Shown here piece after piece: positions 12,134 through 23,045 of a DNA stretch of 64,000 bases; the first letter of the stretch is position 1; every line of letters begins with the position of its first letter. Source of the stretch: Lophium mytilinum (lineage: Eukaryota > Ascomycota > Dothideomycetes > Mytilinidiales > Mytilinidiaceae); NCBI GenBank assembly GCA_010093605.1, contig MU004188.1, forward strand, positions 382,341-446,340, in the 5' to 3' direction. The notes beneath the pieces were generated by a model. The model searched no databases and was not told where the DNA came from. It saw only the letters and a program-made list of their open reading frames with translations. The position numbers were made by a program, and so were the translations under genes.

Positions 12134-12434
12134 CATTTCCTATTCTGTACTTTTCTCAGTCTGTACTTTTTTCAGTCACGAAGCATTCTCTGGTCCAATT
12201 TCCCTCGATTTTCGGCCGGATGCAATGTTCCGACCCGAAACCCTATCTAGCGCTCTACATTCATGTACATAACTTCTTTAGTGCAAGCATCCGTCGCATA
12301 TAGCTCGGAGCTTCCTACATATCTGTCATGTCGCTAGCACAGCAATTACTCAAATTGCTCTTGAAGGTATCTTACATACTACATCTGCCTGGTATTCCAC
12401 TCGTATACTCAACCCCACTCACTGCTCGCCTGCA
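12134..12434. other. Short spacer between monooxygenase and hydrolase
   Basis: About 300 bases between two genes read in the same direction. It must hold the terminator of the first and the promoter of the second. Two near-identical octets, TGTACTTTT, lie at about 12147 and 12163. No gene was found. Confidence 0.5.
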
Positions 12435-13283
12435 ATGTCTATACCTATCAAGAAGGCCTACGCCGACACCCCCCTAGGCCAGATCCACTACCGCACTGCC
12501 CTACACCCCTCTCCCACCAAAAACCCCCTCATCCTCCTCCACAAATCCGCCTCCTCTTCCGCCTGCTACGACCTCCTAATCTCCCACTACTCATCCCTCG
12601 GCCACCCCTGCTACGCCCCCGACATGCCCGGCTTCGGCAACTCTTTCGACCCCTCCGATTCCGACGTCGCTGACATCCATAAACGCGGCACGGGCTGGTA
12701 CGTCTCCCTCTTCATGACCGTCTTCCAATCCCTCGGTCTCTGCGAGCCCGGGAAGAAAGTCCACCTCATCGGCCACCACTCCGGCGCCGCACTAGCTACC
12801 GAGCTCGCAGCCGAGTACCCAGAGTGGGTGAGCTCCGTCCTTCTCGTCGGCGCCAGCGTCATGGACGAAGCCGAGCGCGCTGAGATGCGCAAAACCTACT
12901 TCGACCCCTTTAACACACCCGTCGCCGACGGCAGCCATCTGCTGAAGACGTGGACGTACCTCGAGAAGATGGGGGTGGGGGGCGATTTGGCGCTGCAGCA
13001 GCGGGAATTCCTAGACCATGCGCGGGCGTGGCGGGGGCGGATGCTGATTTACGGCAGTGTGTGGGACCAGGATGCGGTGGGGCTGTATATGCGGATCCAG
13101 GCGCCGATGGTGGTGATGTGTGCGCGGGATGATGTGTTGTGGAAGTTTTTCGGGAATGTGAAGGCGTTGAGGGGGGATGTGGAGGCAGTGGAGTGTGGAG
13201 GGGCAAATTTTACGGTGGATAGGGATGTGGAGGGGGTTGTGAGGACGTGGGATATGTTGATGGCAAAGGGGGAGCATGTGTAG
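12435..13283 (+). CDS. Alpha/beta hydrolase, catalytic His apparently replaced by Asn
   Basis: A single-exon gene of 282 residues with an alpha/beta-hydrolase fold: oxyanion-hole strand LILLHKSASSS near residue 37, nucleophile elbow IGHHSGA with Ser116, and an acid strand MVVMCARDD near residue 220. In relatives the histidine falls in a motif like GNHF-TVDRD. Here the matching stretch is GGANFTVDRD, with codon AAT for residue 258, so the usual triad histidine seems to be asparagine. The protein may therefore be non-catalytic, use another base, or the codon may have changed recently (CAT to AAT). It follows the monooxygenase on the same strand and could act on an ester or lactone product. The third-position GC bias is strong in the first half and fades afterwards. 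Confidence 0.8.
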   Translation: MSIPIKKAYADTPLGQIHYRTALHPSPTKNPLILLHKSASSSACYDLLISHYSSLGHPCYAPDMPGFGNSFDPSDSDVADIHKRGTGWYVSLFMTVFQSLGLCEPGKKVHLIGHHSGAALATELAAEYPEWVSSVLLVGASVMDEAERAEMRKTYFDPFNTPVADGSHLLKTWTYLEKMGVGGDLALQQREFLDHARAWRGRMLIYGSVWDQDAVGLYMRIQAPMVVMCARDDVLWKFFGNVKALRGDVEAVECGGANFTVDRDVEGVVRTWDMLMAKGEHV

Positions 13284-14058
13284 GGAGAGACGTGTGATAT
13301 TGTAGCAATGATAGCTATGCTTTTGGGTTAACTCAGGGGTAGGTCTGAATATGTAGGATTGAGTGCGTGATGCAGTTCTGCGATATCTTTGCCTTCTTGC
13401 CCGTTTGACGTAGAAGGCGATAACAGGCTCCGGCACAGGAATTGGGGTGACCTGAATGACAGAAGTTTCAACTACAAATGACGTGTAGGTCAACGTGGGT
13501 TCCCCATTTAGCCATGACGTGGTGCCGTTCACGATTGAGAAGTAGTATGGCACGGGGTGGCTTAATGTCAACTGCCTGTGCTGAAGATGCGCCACTTTAG
13601 TTCTCGTATTCCATAATACGTGGTACCACGCCTTCGACTGAGACATTCTCGCCCATGAAGTTAAGTACGGTAGCTTCGTATTGTCAGCACTGAGAGTAAA
13701 GGAGAGAAAGAGAAAGACTTATAAATGAAAGACGTTGATACCCGCTATAGGCGACACGAATAAGCCGGATGTAGCCCTTGTCATCATGGGAAATCAGACA
13801 TGATATCGGACCTGAGAAAATCTGTAAGTAGCTGTGGTAAACTTTTTAAAAGACTAACACCGAGTTCGCCGCAGAGAAACGCTACAATACCGGCGGTGAA
13901 TAATCCGGCTACAAAGTTCCCCAATGATACCACCAACATCAAGTCTAGTAGCAAGATTGCTAGACCCTGCGGACAAGTCTGTAGCGTTTACTCCCGTGGC
14001 GATCTGCGCAAACGCGTTGGCATATTTCCTTCTTCAAGAATGCCGCAACGCAGGTAAA
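13284..14058. other. Gene-free stretch left of the MITE
   Basis: No supported gene. A frame reading leftward from 13646 runs into the antisense of the hydrolase and looks fortuitous. Nothing else was recognised. Confidence 0.45.
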
Positions 14059-14517
14059 ATTTGTCGAATTCAATTTAGCAGAGAACGCTTGGCGCTTTTT
14101 TCTCGGCGTTCCTCACCAAAATTTGTATGAGAGCCGCGGGGAATACCACCTGATTAAATGTCAACCTTTCAACGTTCGCTAGATAATTATGAGCAAGGCT
14201 CCTCGGGCATAATATATAGCTATTTAGCAGGATTTTAAGTACTCTAGTGCCCTAGAACAACTGTCTTAGACACCTGCTACCTATTCTACCTAGGAACGCG
14301 TCTGCTTCGCACCTAAGAAGAGCCCCTTAATTACTAAAGTATTAAAGTTATTATAAGTAGAAAGCACGCATACATAACCTTCCTTTGTGTTATCTAAGGG
14401 CTGTTAAGAGGTTAACATTTAATTAGGTGGTGCTCCTCGCGATTCTCAGACAAATTTTGGTGAGGAACGCCGAGAAAAAAGCGCCAAGCGTTCTCTGCTA
14501 AATTGAATTCGACAAAT
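14059..14517. mobile_element. Palindromic MITE/foldback element, 459 bp
   Basis: The outer 68 bases (14059-14126) recur perfectly inverted at 14450-14517. The match continues inward with mismatches to about 14172 and 14405, so each arm is about 113 bases. The inner mismatches I can read are all transitions; several are CpA on one arm against TpA on the other (GTCAAC against GTTAAC, CTGATTAA against CTAATTAA), the RIP signature. The middle is AT-rich and non-coding. No clear target-site duplication could be fixed, and no transposase is present, so the family is unknown. The element sits in the spacer between hydrolase and flavin reductase and breaks no gene. Confidence 0.8.
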
Positions 14518-16191
14518 CAGTAATTGAAAAGGGCCAATAATATCGCTCCTCAACTGGCACTGGAAGAACATCGTGAGTCGCCCATATGGCGCTGTGTCCC
14601 TCACTTCAATTTTAATAGACTTTGTCGCGGAATAAGAAGCGGTAAACCGTGTAAATGGTGTAATGGACAATAATGATGCAGGGGAGAGAGGGGTCTGAAA
14701 GGAGGTGAGGCTATATACAAGGTGCCGTGCGCCTGTCGTAGCCCTCACCGCTACTCACTGACAGTCTTGGACGTACGCGGAATGTGAGGCTAGGATCGGA
14801 TCCCCATAATGCTGATAAAAAAGCTAGAGATTCTAGACATAGTAAAAGAGTCGGTTAGTGAGACACCAGCGCAGTGTGACATGGTGGACATAATTAACAT
14901 ATACTCCTGAGAGCATACAGTCGCGGAGGTTGATGCTAAAGACGTGTTCGAAAGCGGCATGAATGGTGAGGAGATTTCGTTGCTAGTAACGTCGCTATCT
15001 AGAAAAACGCCTCGTCACCTATAATCCCAGGCGCATAGCTCTCGTATAATCGATGAACATGTGACGACAGCTGATGTTGTGGCTGCTACAACTCGTGAAC
15101 TTATGCTCGCGGAAGGCATCCGATGCGTGCATACAAAGGGCGCTGCCAGAAAGGTCCATATCGTGCCCGTGCTCGTTAGAACACAATTTTCATAGCGCCT
15201 AAAGAGACCAAGAGGCTGAGAATAAGGCCATTAATGGCGAAGTGCATCTGGTTGTCGTGGGCGATGTGGCTGATGTCGTGGACGGGCGGGTTCAAAGCCA
15301 TCGGGAAGCTCTCCATCGGCTTTCTGCTGCCGTTCTTGTGAATCTATAGCCATGCCTCTCAAGTTGCCAAAACCCTGGGGGGTAACGAGGTTGGCAACAA
15401 TTCCAGTCAGGGACGAAAGATCGATGGAAAAGAAAAGACGATGGCAATTGTTGATTGATGAAGGATGCGATGCAAGAGTTCAAAGAATCTCCTTAGCGAG
15501 CAATTTACCATTTAGGCGTTTCACTTCGTAGTTCAAAAGCAGTCGGGCCGTCTCAAGTACACTCTCATCGAACTTACTTTTGCCCAACTAGCAAGTTTCC
15601 TTCAACAAAAGTAGCAGCCTATAAATATATAATTACACTCTATAACGTCCACTCATCTGGGTTATGTACACCAGAACTACTTGCGGTCCCCTAGTATGTC
15701 ACTAAGAATTAAGAAATGACAGGTCTGATAAGCCTGATAAATCTTCGGGTCTCCTTAAATGGAGTCATAATGGACCGCTAATTGCAATTACAGAAGCTTA
15801 AACTTCTACGGATTTGCCTATTACCCTTGGGCCGCGTGTAGAACTACAGTACAGAGATCTACGCGTAGATATCGATTTCTGCACAGACGGACCGAATAAC
15901 TGTAGGTCGAGTGAACTACCGGGAGACTACCCGAAATGCTGTCTGAGAGAGGGGCCAGTGTTAGCACCCCGCCACAATAATAGAACCTCGAAAACCGTAT
16001 TCCAAATCTCCATATGAACCAGAAAAACCTTTGCAAAGCTCTGAGGTGCTAAAAGAAGCCTAAGGCAGTTTTCACTCTAATTTTACCATTCGCAAACTTC
16101 AGTCCAATACTCGATCTTCAAAATCTATTTACATCTCATTGCTCGAGGCTCACATAATTCGCAAGTTGCAATTCCCGACATACTGTTCGCC
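14518..16191. other. Gene-free stretch, promoter side of the flavin reductase
   Basis: About 1.7 kb with no frame that resembles a known protein. Composition shifts toward AT in patches (for example 15600-15660). The final part should hold the promoter of the flavin reductase. Confidence 0.5.
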
Positions 16192-17091
16192 ATGTCACCA
16201 TCATCAACCACCATCTCCAGTAACTCCCTCCCCATCGAGGCCCCAGACAAAGAGTCCCTCATAAAACGTAATCCTCACGCCGATTTCCCAGCCGTCCAAG
16301 CATCCCGCCCCTCCTATCCAACTCCCCCCTTCAACCTCACCAAAACCCCAAACCCAGACTGGCTTCCCGGCACAGGCGCTTCTGACTCCTCCTGGCGCCA
16401 ACACGCTCTTCGGATTGTCGACCCGAATGGCCCAAACCGCACAACGGTCCAAAATTACAAGCTCATGATCTCCACCACCGTTCCCCGACCTATCGCCCTA
16501 GTAAGCACAGTGTCCAGCACTGGCGTAAAGAATGTAGCGCCATTCTCGTTCTTTCAGGCCGTGAGCCAGGATCCGCCGCTCTATTCGCTCTCCTTCGTAG
16601 GCCAGGACCCCAACGATAGCCTAAGAAACGTGCTGGAGAGCGGGGAGTGCTGCATAAGTCTTGTTAGCGACTGGTTCATTGAAGCGGCGAACTACACTTC
16701 TATCAACACGCCACCTCATCTGTCTGAGTGGGAGCTTGCTGGGCTCAGCCCGGTGGCCAGTCAGGTGGTGAAGGCGCCGCATGTGGGGGAGAGTGCGTTC
16801 TCAGTGGAGTGCAAGTTGCATTCATCGCACGATATCATTGGGAAGAGCGGTAAGAGGTCGGCGACGCTGGTGTTAGTTGAGGCAGTGATGTTTCATGTAA
16901 GGGAGGATGCAGTGGATGAGGCAGGAGTAACTGCAGATGCGGGGGTCTTGAGGGCAATTTGGAGGGGCGGCGGCATCACGTACGGCGTTTGTGCGAATGC
17001 GTGGGAATTGCCGAGACCGGAGACCTGGAGGGTAGAGCGCGAGAGGGAGGACGTGAAGAAGCTGGATAAGAAGACCAATGGAGCAGCGTAG
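16192..17091 (+). CDS. Flavin reductase-like, FMN-binding split-barrel protein
   Basis: A single-exon gene of 299 residues. From about residue 90 it reads as the flavin reductase-like (FMN-binding split barrel) domain: YKLMISTTVPRPIALVSTV, then NVAPFSFFQAVSQDPPLYS, then a DSLRNVLESGECCISLVS stretch and a late VEAVMFHV strand. Such proteins bind FMN and either pass reduced flavin to a partner oxygenase or act as pyridoxamine-oxidase-like enzymes. The first 90 residues are a Pro/Ser-rich extension common in fungal members. With an FMN-dependent monooxygenase 4 kb upstream it is the natural electron supplier; that pairing is inference from neighbourhood and family. Confidence 0.88.
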   Translation: MSPSSTTISSNSLPIEAPDKESLIKRNPHADFPAVQASRPSYPTPPFNLTKTPNPDWLPGTGASDSSWRQHALRIVDPNGPNRTTVQNYKLMISTTVPRPIALVSTVSSTGVKNVAPFSFFQAVSQDPPLYSLSFVGQDPNDSLRNVLESGECCISLVSDWFIEAANYTSINTPPHLSEWELAGLSPVASQVVKAPHVGESAFSVECKLHSSHDIIGKSGKRSATLVLVEAVMFHVREDAVDEAGVTADAGVLRAIWRGGGITYGVCANAWELPRPETWRVEREREDVKKLDKKTNGAA

Positions 17092-18477
17092 AGAGATTGA
17101 ATTTACCTTTTCGTAGTTGATGGCGAAGGGCACGGCGATCTTCGCACCGTGGGGCCAGTTTAGATTAAAGAATTCTCTCCATGGAACTGTCCGATGAGAT
17201 CACGGTGCTAATCCTAGTTTCGACCTCATTGCAATTTATTGCCGCCTTTTGGAATAGGATTTCTTTGGAGAACATAGTTAGATGATATCAACGAGATTAC
17301 AAACGACAAGAATGCTAAAGAAAGGCGTCCCAACTTATGACAGAGACTAGATGGGACTGCCTAAATTGTAGGGAAAAAGCGTCTTAACAAGTTATAAACG
17401 GGATAGACTTAGCAATAAGATAGCTTTCATATGCAAGAGAACCTTTATATCGAGCCGTTGCGTGTAAGCCGCTGTGCCGCCGACAGCAGAGCTATTTTAT
17501 CCCACAATTGAGGCAGGTTGAATAGACGAAGTCGACTGATCGCGTCTTTCTCTATCGATCCATGCTGTGAATATCTCTTCGACACAGACAGCGCTAACCG
17601 AGATGTATTGGGAAAGGTTTGATGGTGAAAGTTGAGTTGAGGTCCATCCGAGCACGTCCCCTCTGACGTTCTTCCCGTCTCGTCTTCTGCCGAACAGTAA
17701 CTACCATCTCCATCCCATCAACAACTCCCACGCAAGGATTGCGCGCATATCGCCCTTCTAAACCGAACTATAGTTCCTTCACATGCGTATCAAAGCAAGT
17801 TGTTCGCATCAATGTATCCCTTTCAGCTTACAATGGCAGCGTATTGACCATGCTCTACCCTCTCTCCACCACGTCGCCCCAACCCTCTACCACGTCAATC
17901 GCAACGACTGGACTTCGCGGATATTTTACCATGTGAAGAGAAGAAGGAGTAGGGACACCGTAGTTTTGAGCCCCAACAGGCTCCACTCTGCGCCAGGATT
18001 ACGGAGACATGCTGCTGCTCCGAAGCTTCGAGGACTCTTCAGGTCTCGCGTTCCTGCTATCTATAATCGGGGATACTAGACTGAGGAGCATATTGGATGC
18101 TGACGCTCTTCAAGTTCGGCAGAATTTCCGGTCTTATGCGGTCTCTTAAGAAGACTTTCAGAGGATGTGTACCTGGACGACGATCGATCTCACCCGCTAG
18201 GACTGTGAGATTAATAACATCTAGGGCACCTAAACCCTTCAGCCTCCATATAAATTTCAATTCCGGGAAAGTTACGCTCTATAAATTTAAACGTTTTCTC
18301 GGTCACCCAGCCTCGCCTATTAGCTCGGGACTCGCTGCAATTCTTGACGTATCGTATCGATATAGTGGCATCTATTCTATCCCGTACCACGTCTTAGAGT
18401 ATCTTTAAACTATACCTCCCATAGTCCAACGCCTTTCCCAAATGCTAAACGCCGATCCATGCATTTTTGTTGGCTTT
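17092..18477. other. Gene-free stretch; possible small coding relic
   Basis: No intact gene. On the minus strand near 18057-18280 an open stretch reads LKFIWRLKGLGALDVI and later ILPNLKSVSIQYA, which resembles the C-terminal end of F-box or 2EXR-type proteins, but it has no start and is stopped on both sides. I treat it as a possible relic only. Confidence 0.25.
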
Positions 18478-19748
18478 TCATTGCATACGCACAACCATCT
18501 TCTTCCCACCCATATCTCCTTTCTTCAGCATGTCTAATCCGCTCACTACTACTTCTAGACCGCCATCCATGACGTGGATCTCCGGTAATTTCAGCTCCCC
18601 AGATTGAAGCATTCGGTTTAGCTCCTCCGCGTAGAATATGTTGGACCTGTCGAGCACGAACTGCTTCATTTCAACGGTGTGTGCTGTTACATTCTTAGGG
18701 ACGACCTGCTTCGACGACATCATGGCCAAAGGGGCAAACTCGACGGGAAGCGTTTCCGAGACACATTGCAGAACCAGTGCCGCAGTCTTCGGGCCCACCA
18801 AATCGATTGCTCGTGTAACTTTTCCCCCGGCAGCGGCTTTGATCTCCGATATGATCTGTTCGTCCGATTTGCCGTCTCTAGATATGACATGTGTAGCTCC
18901 AAGCCTCTGCGATAGGCTCTTCGTTCGCTCAGAGGTTACCGTGATCACGTTCAGTCCGCTCGCGATGGCGTATTGGGTCGCGAACTGCCCTGTCACGGTG
19001 GAGCCTCCCCAGATCAGAAGCCAGTCCGATTCATGGCTTTCTTTTAGTGCTCCGGTAGTTTCTGGCAATGGCACCTCTAACCACTTCCACAGGGCCATTC
19101 CAGCGGTAAGTGCAGCAACGCCTAAACACGCCGCAGATTCAAAGTCTAGATTTCCAGGTATTGGTAGCACCGTGTGCTCGGGCACTACTACAAGCTCTTG
19201 GAAGCAACCAGCTCGGACGTCGCGGTAATACGTGCTTGTCCAGACTCTGTCCCCTGCCCTTAGATTCTTGACGTTCTTCCCAACTTTGTGTACTACACCA
19301 GACATTTCGCGGCCAGTTACCTATTGACTGTTAGATTACTGCAGTGGCTGACTGATTGGAAGATACTAACCCATGGGAATTCAGGGAGGCAAAAGTTGTA
19401 ATCCACGGATTTCCAGTCGATCGGGTTCAAGCCAACGCAGCGGCTTCGGATCATCACTTCATCGTCGTCTAGGTGTGGGACGGGATGGCTGTGCCGCAGC
19501 TCATATTGGCCCTTCTCTGCGACGACCAATGCCTTGTGGACTTGGGGATGCGGATATTCGATCTTGTTTGGGCTCTCAACAATCTCTACGGCCGAGTCGT
19601 ATTGCGCGTCTTTCTTCCCTCCGACAACAATCGTTGTGCTGCTACGTTTAGCCCGATGGCGACGAGCCTTTTTCAGTAGCCCGCGGATGCTCTGCCACGA
19701 TGTTGTCTTGATGCTCAAAGGTTGTGGTTGTGTCTGAACGGTGGCCAT
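18478..19748 (-). CDS. Medium-chain dehydrogenase/reductase, enoyl-reductase type
   Basis: Two exons, 19748-19371 and 19320-18478, with a 50-nt intron (GTTAGT..TAG), give 406 residues. The GroES-like half starts near residue 75 (DEVMIRSRCVGLNPIDWKS), followed across the splice junction by EFPW-VTGREMSGVV and VGKNVKNLRAGDRVW. The NADPH-binding half has LLIWGGSTVTGQFATQYA near residue 220. The NPIDWK motif without zinc-binding cysteines places it with zinc-free quinone/enoyl reductases such as LovC-like trans-enoyl reductases, rather than true zinc alcohol dehydrogenases. The first 70 residues are a basic extension of unknown role. It is divergent from the AtuA-type gene, sharing the 742-bp spacer 19749-20490. 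Confidence 0.85.
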
Positions 19749-20490
19749 TGCGACAGTGCGGAAACAAATCCGAGATAACGGATTAGAAATGCAAAATACT
19801 GAAAGAGGAATCAGATACGATGGTGGTCTGACTGTCTGAAGATGGTCGTGCTACCAGGAGGACATGACAGTGATATACAAACAGGAGGCAACGGGAGGTT
19901 TCAAGTTGCCGGCAGTGTTGAGCCTCTCCTGCGTGCTTGGGTAGTGGGATGAGGTCACAGAATCGGTATGACAGAAGGATTTTGCATCGCGGAAGCCACT
20001 ACAGGACCGAATTGCCCTTTTCCGACCCGCGTGCGCCGACATACATAGGGCGGATGGCGTGCGCAGCCCCCCGTTGCTCGAATTGCTTTCCCTGCCCTCC
20101 CGCAGGCCAAAGGAAGAGTCGGCGTGGAGCAAATGGTGCTTTTCCTCTTCCGTCGAGCCCTAGTCGAACCCACTTTCGGGTACTAGGAGCAGAGCCGATC
20201 GCGTCGGAAGCCTTCCGATACCCGCCGAGGCCGCGATCTGAACACCAACAACAACAAATCTAGGAGTTTTTATGCTCGAGAGAACCAAACCTATGGGCTA
20301 TACTACCCATGGCCCTACGGCTAGGTCTCCGACGAGGTTTGGATGTTGAATGTCCCGCAGATTTGCGGTTGATATTGCGACTAGACTGGAGTACAGCTCC
20401 TGGCATATCAACTACTGCTGTCACTAAATATCAGACATCTGTTCCAGTATTACTGACAACAGCTTTCCCTAGTAGCACCAAGTCTTCAAG
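19749..20490. promoter_or_regulatory. Divergent promoter region, reductase / AtuA-type gene
   Basis: This spacer separates two genes read outward and should serve both. I see no coding sequence. Several CGG and CCG triplets occur, as Zn2Cys6 factors often need, but no clear paired site could be fixed by eye. Confidence 0.4.
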
Positions 20491-22369
20491 ATGGGTTCCG
20501 TCAATCCCCCGCGGCCGATCCGCATTATGAACATTTCTGGATCCCCTTCTGACCGCCGCGATGCCCTCGCAATCGCCGCCGCTTCCAATGAACCCATCGA
20601 CGTATTTGTTGGAGACTGGATGTCAGAAGTCAATATGCCCACACGAGCATACGATATTGTAAACAGTCTGGGCGTTGGGTACGAGCCAACATTCATCGAA
20701 ACGCTCGAGCCGGCTCTGGAAAACATCGCCAAGAAGGGGCTGAAGCTAGCAGCAAATGCGGGCACAGTTGCGACGAAAGATTTGTTCAATATTGTCGTAT
20801 CCATGGTAAAGGAAAAGGGACTGGATCTGAATGTTGCTTGGGTGGAGGGCGACGCGGTGCTTGACCAAATCCAAGCATCGCTAAAGAAGAGCCCGTCTTC
20901 CTTCGTCAGTGTATGCACTGGACAGTCATTGGAAGATTGGCCTTATGAGCCCATCTTTGCACAATGCTATCTTGGCGGCATGGGCATCGCGAAGGCTTTT
21001 GGGGCTGGTGCAGACATCGTCATATGTGGCCGAGTAGCGGACGCATCCCCAATCATAGGAGCAGCAGCATGGTGGCATGGCTGGGCGGTGACAGAGTTCG
21101 ACAAGCTTGCACAGAGTCTCATTGCTGGTCACCTTATCGAATGTTCGACCTACGTGACTGGTGGTAACTACACCGGATTTAAGAGCTTGGATTGGGACAC
21201 TATGCATGCCTTCGGGTACCCTATTGCAGAAATATCCCACGATGCAGATGTCATCATTACCAAAGTCGAGGGAACTGGAGGAATTGTCAATGTTGAGACT
21301 TGCAAAGAACAGCTTCTTTACGAGATTCAAGGCGCTTACTACCTCAATGGCGATGTCACCGCTGTCATTGACAAGGCCAAATTCACAGAGATTGGAAAAA
21401 ATCGGGTACGTCTCTCTGGAATCACTGGACTGCCTCCCCCGAGTACAACAAAGTGCGGACTTACAGCATTCGGCGGCTACAAGGCAGAGATTCACTGGGC
21501 GCTAGTTGGTCTTGATATCGAAGAGAAGGTAAAGATGCTGGATATTCAGATGAAGCATAGCTATGGAAAGGAGCGACTCTCCAAGTTTACCACGTTTGAC
21601 CTCACCGTTTATGGATCCGTGGCGAAGAATCCCAAGAACCAGAACGCTGCCACAGTTGACCTGCGGCTTGTGGTCGAGTCGAAGGATCCGAAAGCTCTCT
21701 CAGTGGAGAACTTCATGAGGCCAGCATTCGACATCATCATGCAATCTTTCCCAGCAGCGACCTATCATCCAGACCGAAGAACAGCGTCACCTATGCCAGT
21801 GAGTTCCCCTGCTGCACCCCACGTAATAACAGTCACTAATACTCTAACAGTATCAAGAATACTTCCCAACTCTGATCCCCCAATCGACGCAAACAATTCA
21901 CTTCTCCAACTCTTCCCTGAAATCTATTACCCTCCCACCCCCTTCAAACACCATTCCCCACAAGCCCCAACAGCCCTCATACCCGCCTACTTCCCCCGTC
22001 TCCCTCACCTCCTTCGGCCCCACCACTCCTACACCTCTCGGCCACGTCGTCCTTGCACGCGCAGGCGATAAGGGCTCCAATTGCAACATTGGTCTCTTCG
22101 TGCGGCACGAAGACGAGTGGGCGTGGCTGCGTAGCCTCCTGAGCATGGAGACATTTATCGGACTACTAGGGGAAGACTACCACGGACAGAAAATTGACCG
22201 GATGGAGTTTGAGGAGCTATGGGCGGTGCATTTCTTGCTACATGATTGGTTGGATCGGGGCGTTACGGCAAACGCGACGTATGATATCCTGGGCAAATTC
22301 TTGGCCGAGTATCTGAGGTGTAAGATTGTGGATGTGCCGAATGTGTTCTTGGAGAGAGGGAAGATCTAG
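20491..22369 (+). CDS. AtuA-type protein (DUF1446), acyclic terpene utilisation family
   Basis: Two exons, 20491-21798 and 21851-22369, with a 52-nt intron, give 608 residues. The N-terminal part is the DUF1446/AtuA domain: RIMNISGSPSDRRDAL, VGDWMSEVNM, KLAANAGTVATKDL, VAWVEGDAVLD, and a glycine-rich ICGRVADASPIIGAAAWWHG. The C-terminal part from about residue 500 carries LARAGDKGSNCNIGLF, the mark of the AtuA-like ferredoxin-fold domain often fused in fungi. In Pseudomonas, atuA belongs to the citronellol/geraniol catabolic operon, but its chemical role there is not settled. Its presence among flavin enzymes and reductases is the main hint of a terpenoid-like substrate. Confidence 0.88.
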
Positions 22370-23045
22370 ACTTTTGAAGCGCCGAATTTTAGGGTTACTT
22401 TGTTCGTGAAGCTGGCTTCTATGCACGTGGATTGCATGTGACGTTCGCTCTGCTTTTCCTCATTCGGTAATCGGGAATAGCCGCTTGGTGTTCCAACGCC
22501 GAACGCAAACGCTACTTCAATCCCGTCGTACACACATAAAAACTAGGTTTAAGAGAGCTCCGGCATATGCGGCGACATGCATCCGCATTTCGGTCTGTCT
22601 GGCCCTGTCATTCATCCTTATCTCTCCAGGCCCTACTGACTCAGGCTATTCCTCGGCGCGTCGTTTCTCCCTCCCCGTCACGACCACCACCACCCATTCT
22701 TGCCGGCTGGGTTGGCCTCGACTCGGGACCTAGCGTCCCAGCAACCATAAGTTAGGATATCAAACCGCGCAGTCCGATGTGCCTATTGGTGGCCGGACCC
22801 GTGAACGTGAAGTGCCGGTCCAGAACGCGGTGCCGCACCCTGGATAGATGCCCAGGTTGCGCAAGTATGGCAGGCAGGAGTTGGGACAATGCCGAGATAT
22901 AGGTACGGGAGGCCCACGGCGGGCAGCCGCAAGCATACTTCCTTTCTTAATTACGTCCCTCAAATAACTCATACCTCTCATCCCTCTCGCCGCTGTCTCT
23001 ATTCTCTTCTATTCCATGAGTGTATGAATTCCGACTTTGACATAT
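22370..23045. other. Spacer between AtuA-type gene and regulator
   Basis: About 680 bases holding the terminator of one gene and the promoter of the Zn2Cys6 regulator. No coding sequence was recognised. Confidence 0.45.

Noticed and set aside
13011-13646. Minus-strand frame of 211 codons starting with ATG
   Set aside because: Its second half is antisense to the hydrolase gene, and its first half shows no known motif or splice pattern.
18057-18291. Fragment resembling an F-box/2EXR C-terminus
   Set aside because: Only about 75 codons, stops on both sides and no start; kept as a weak hint only.
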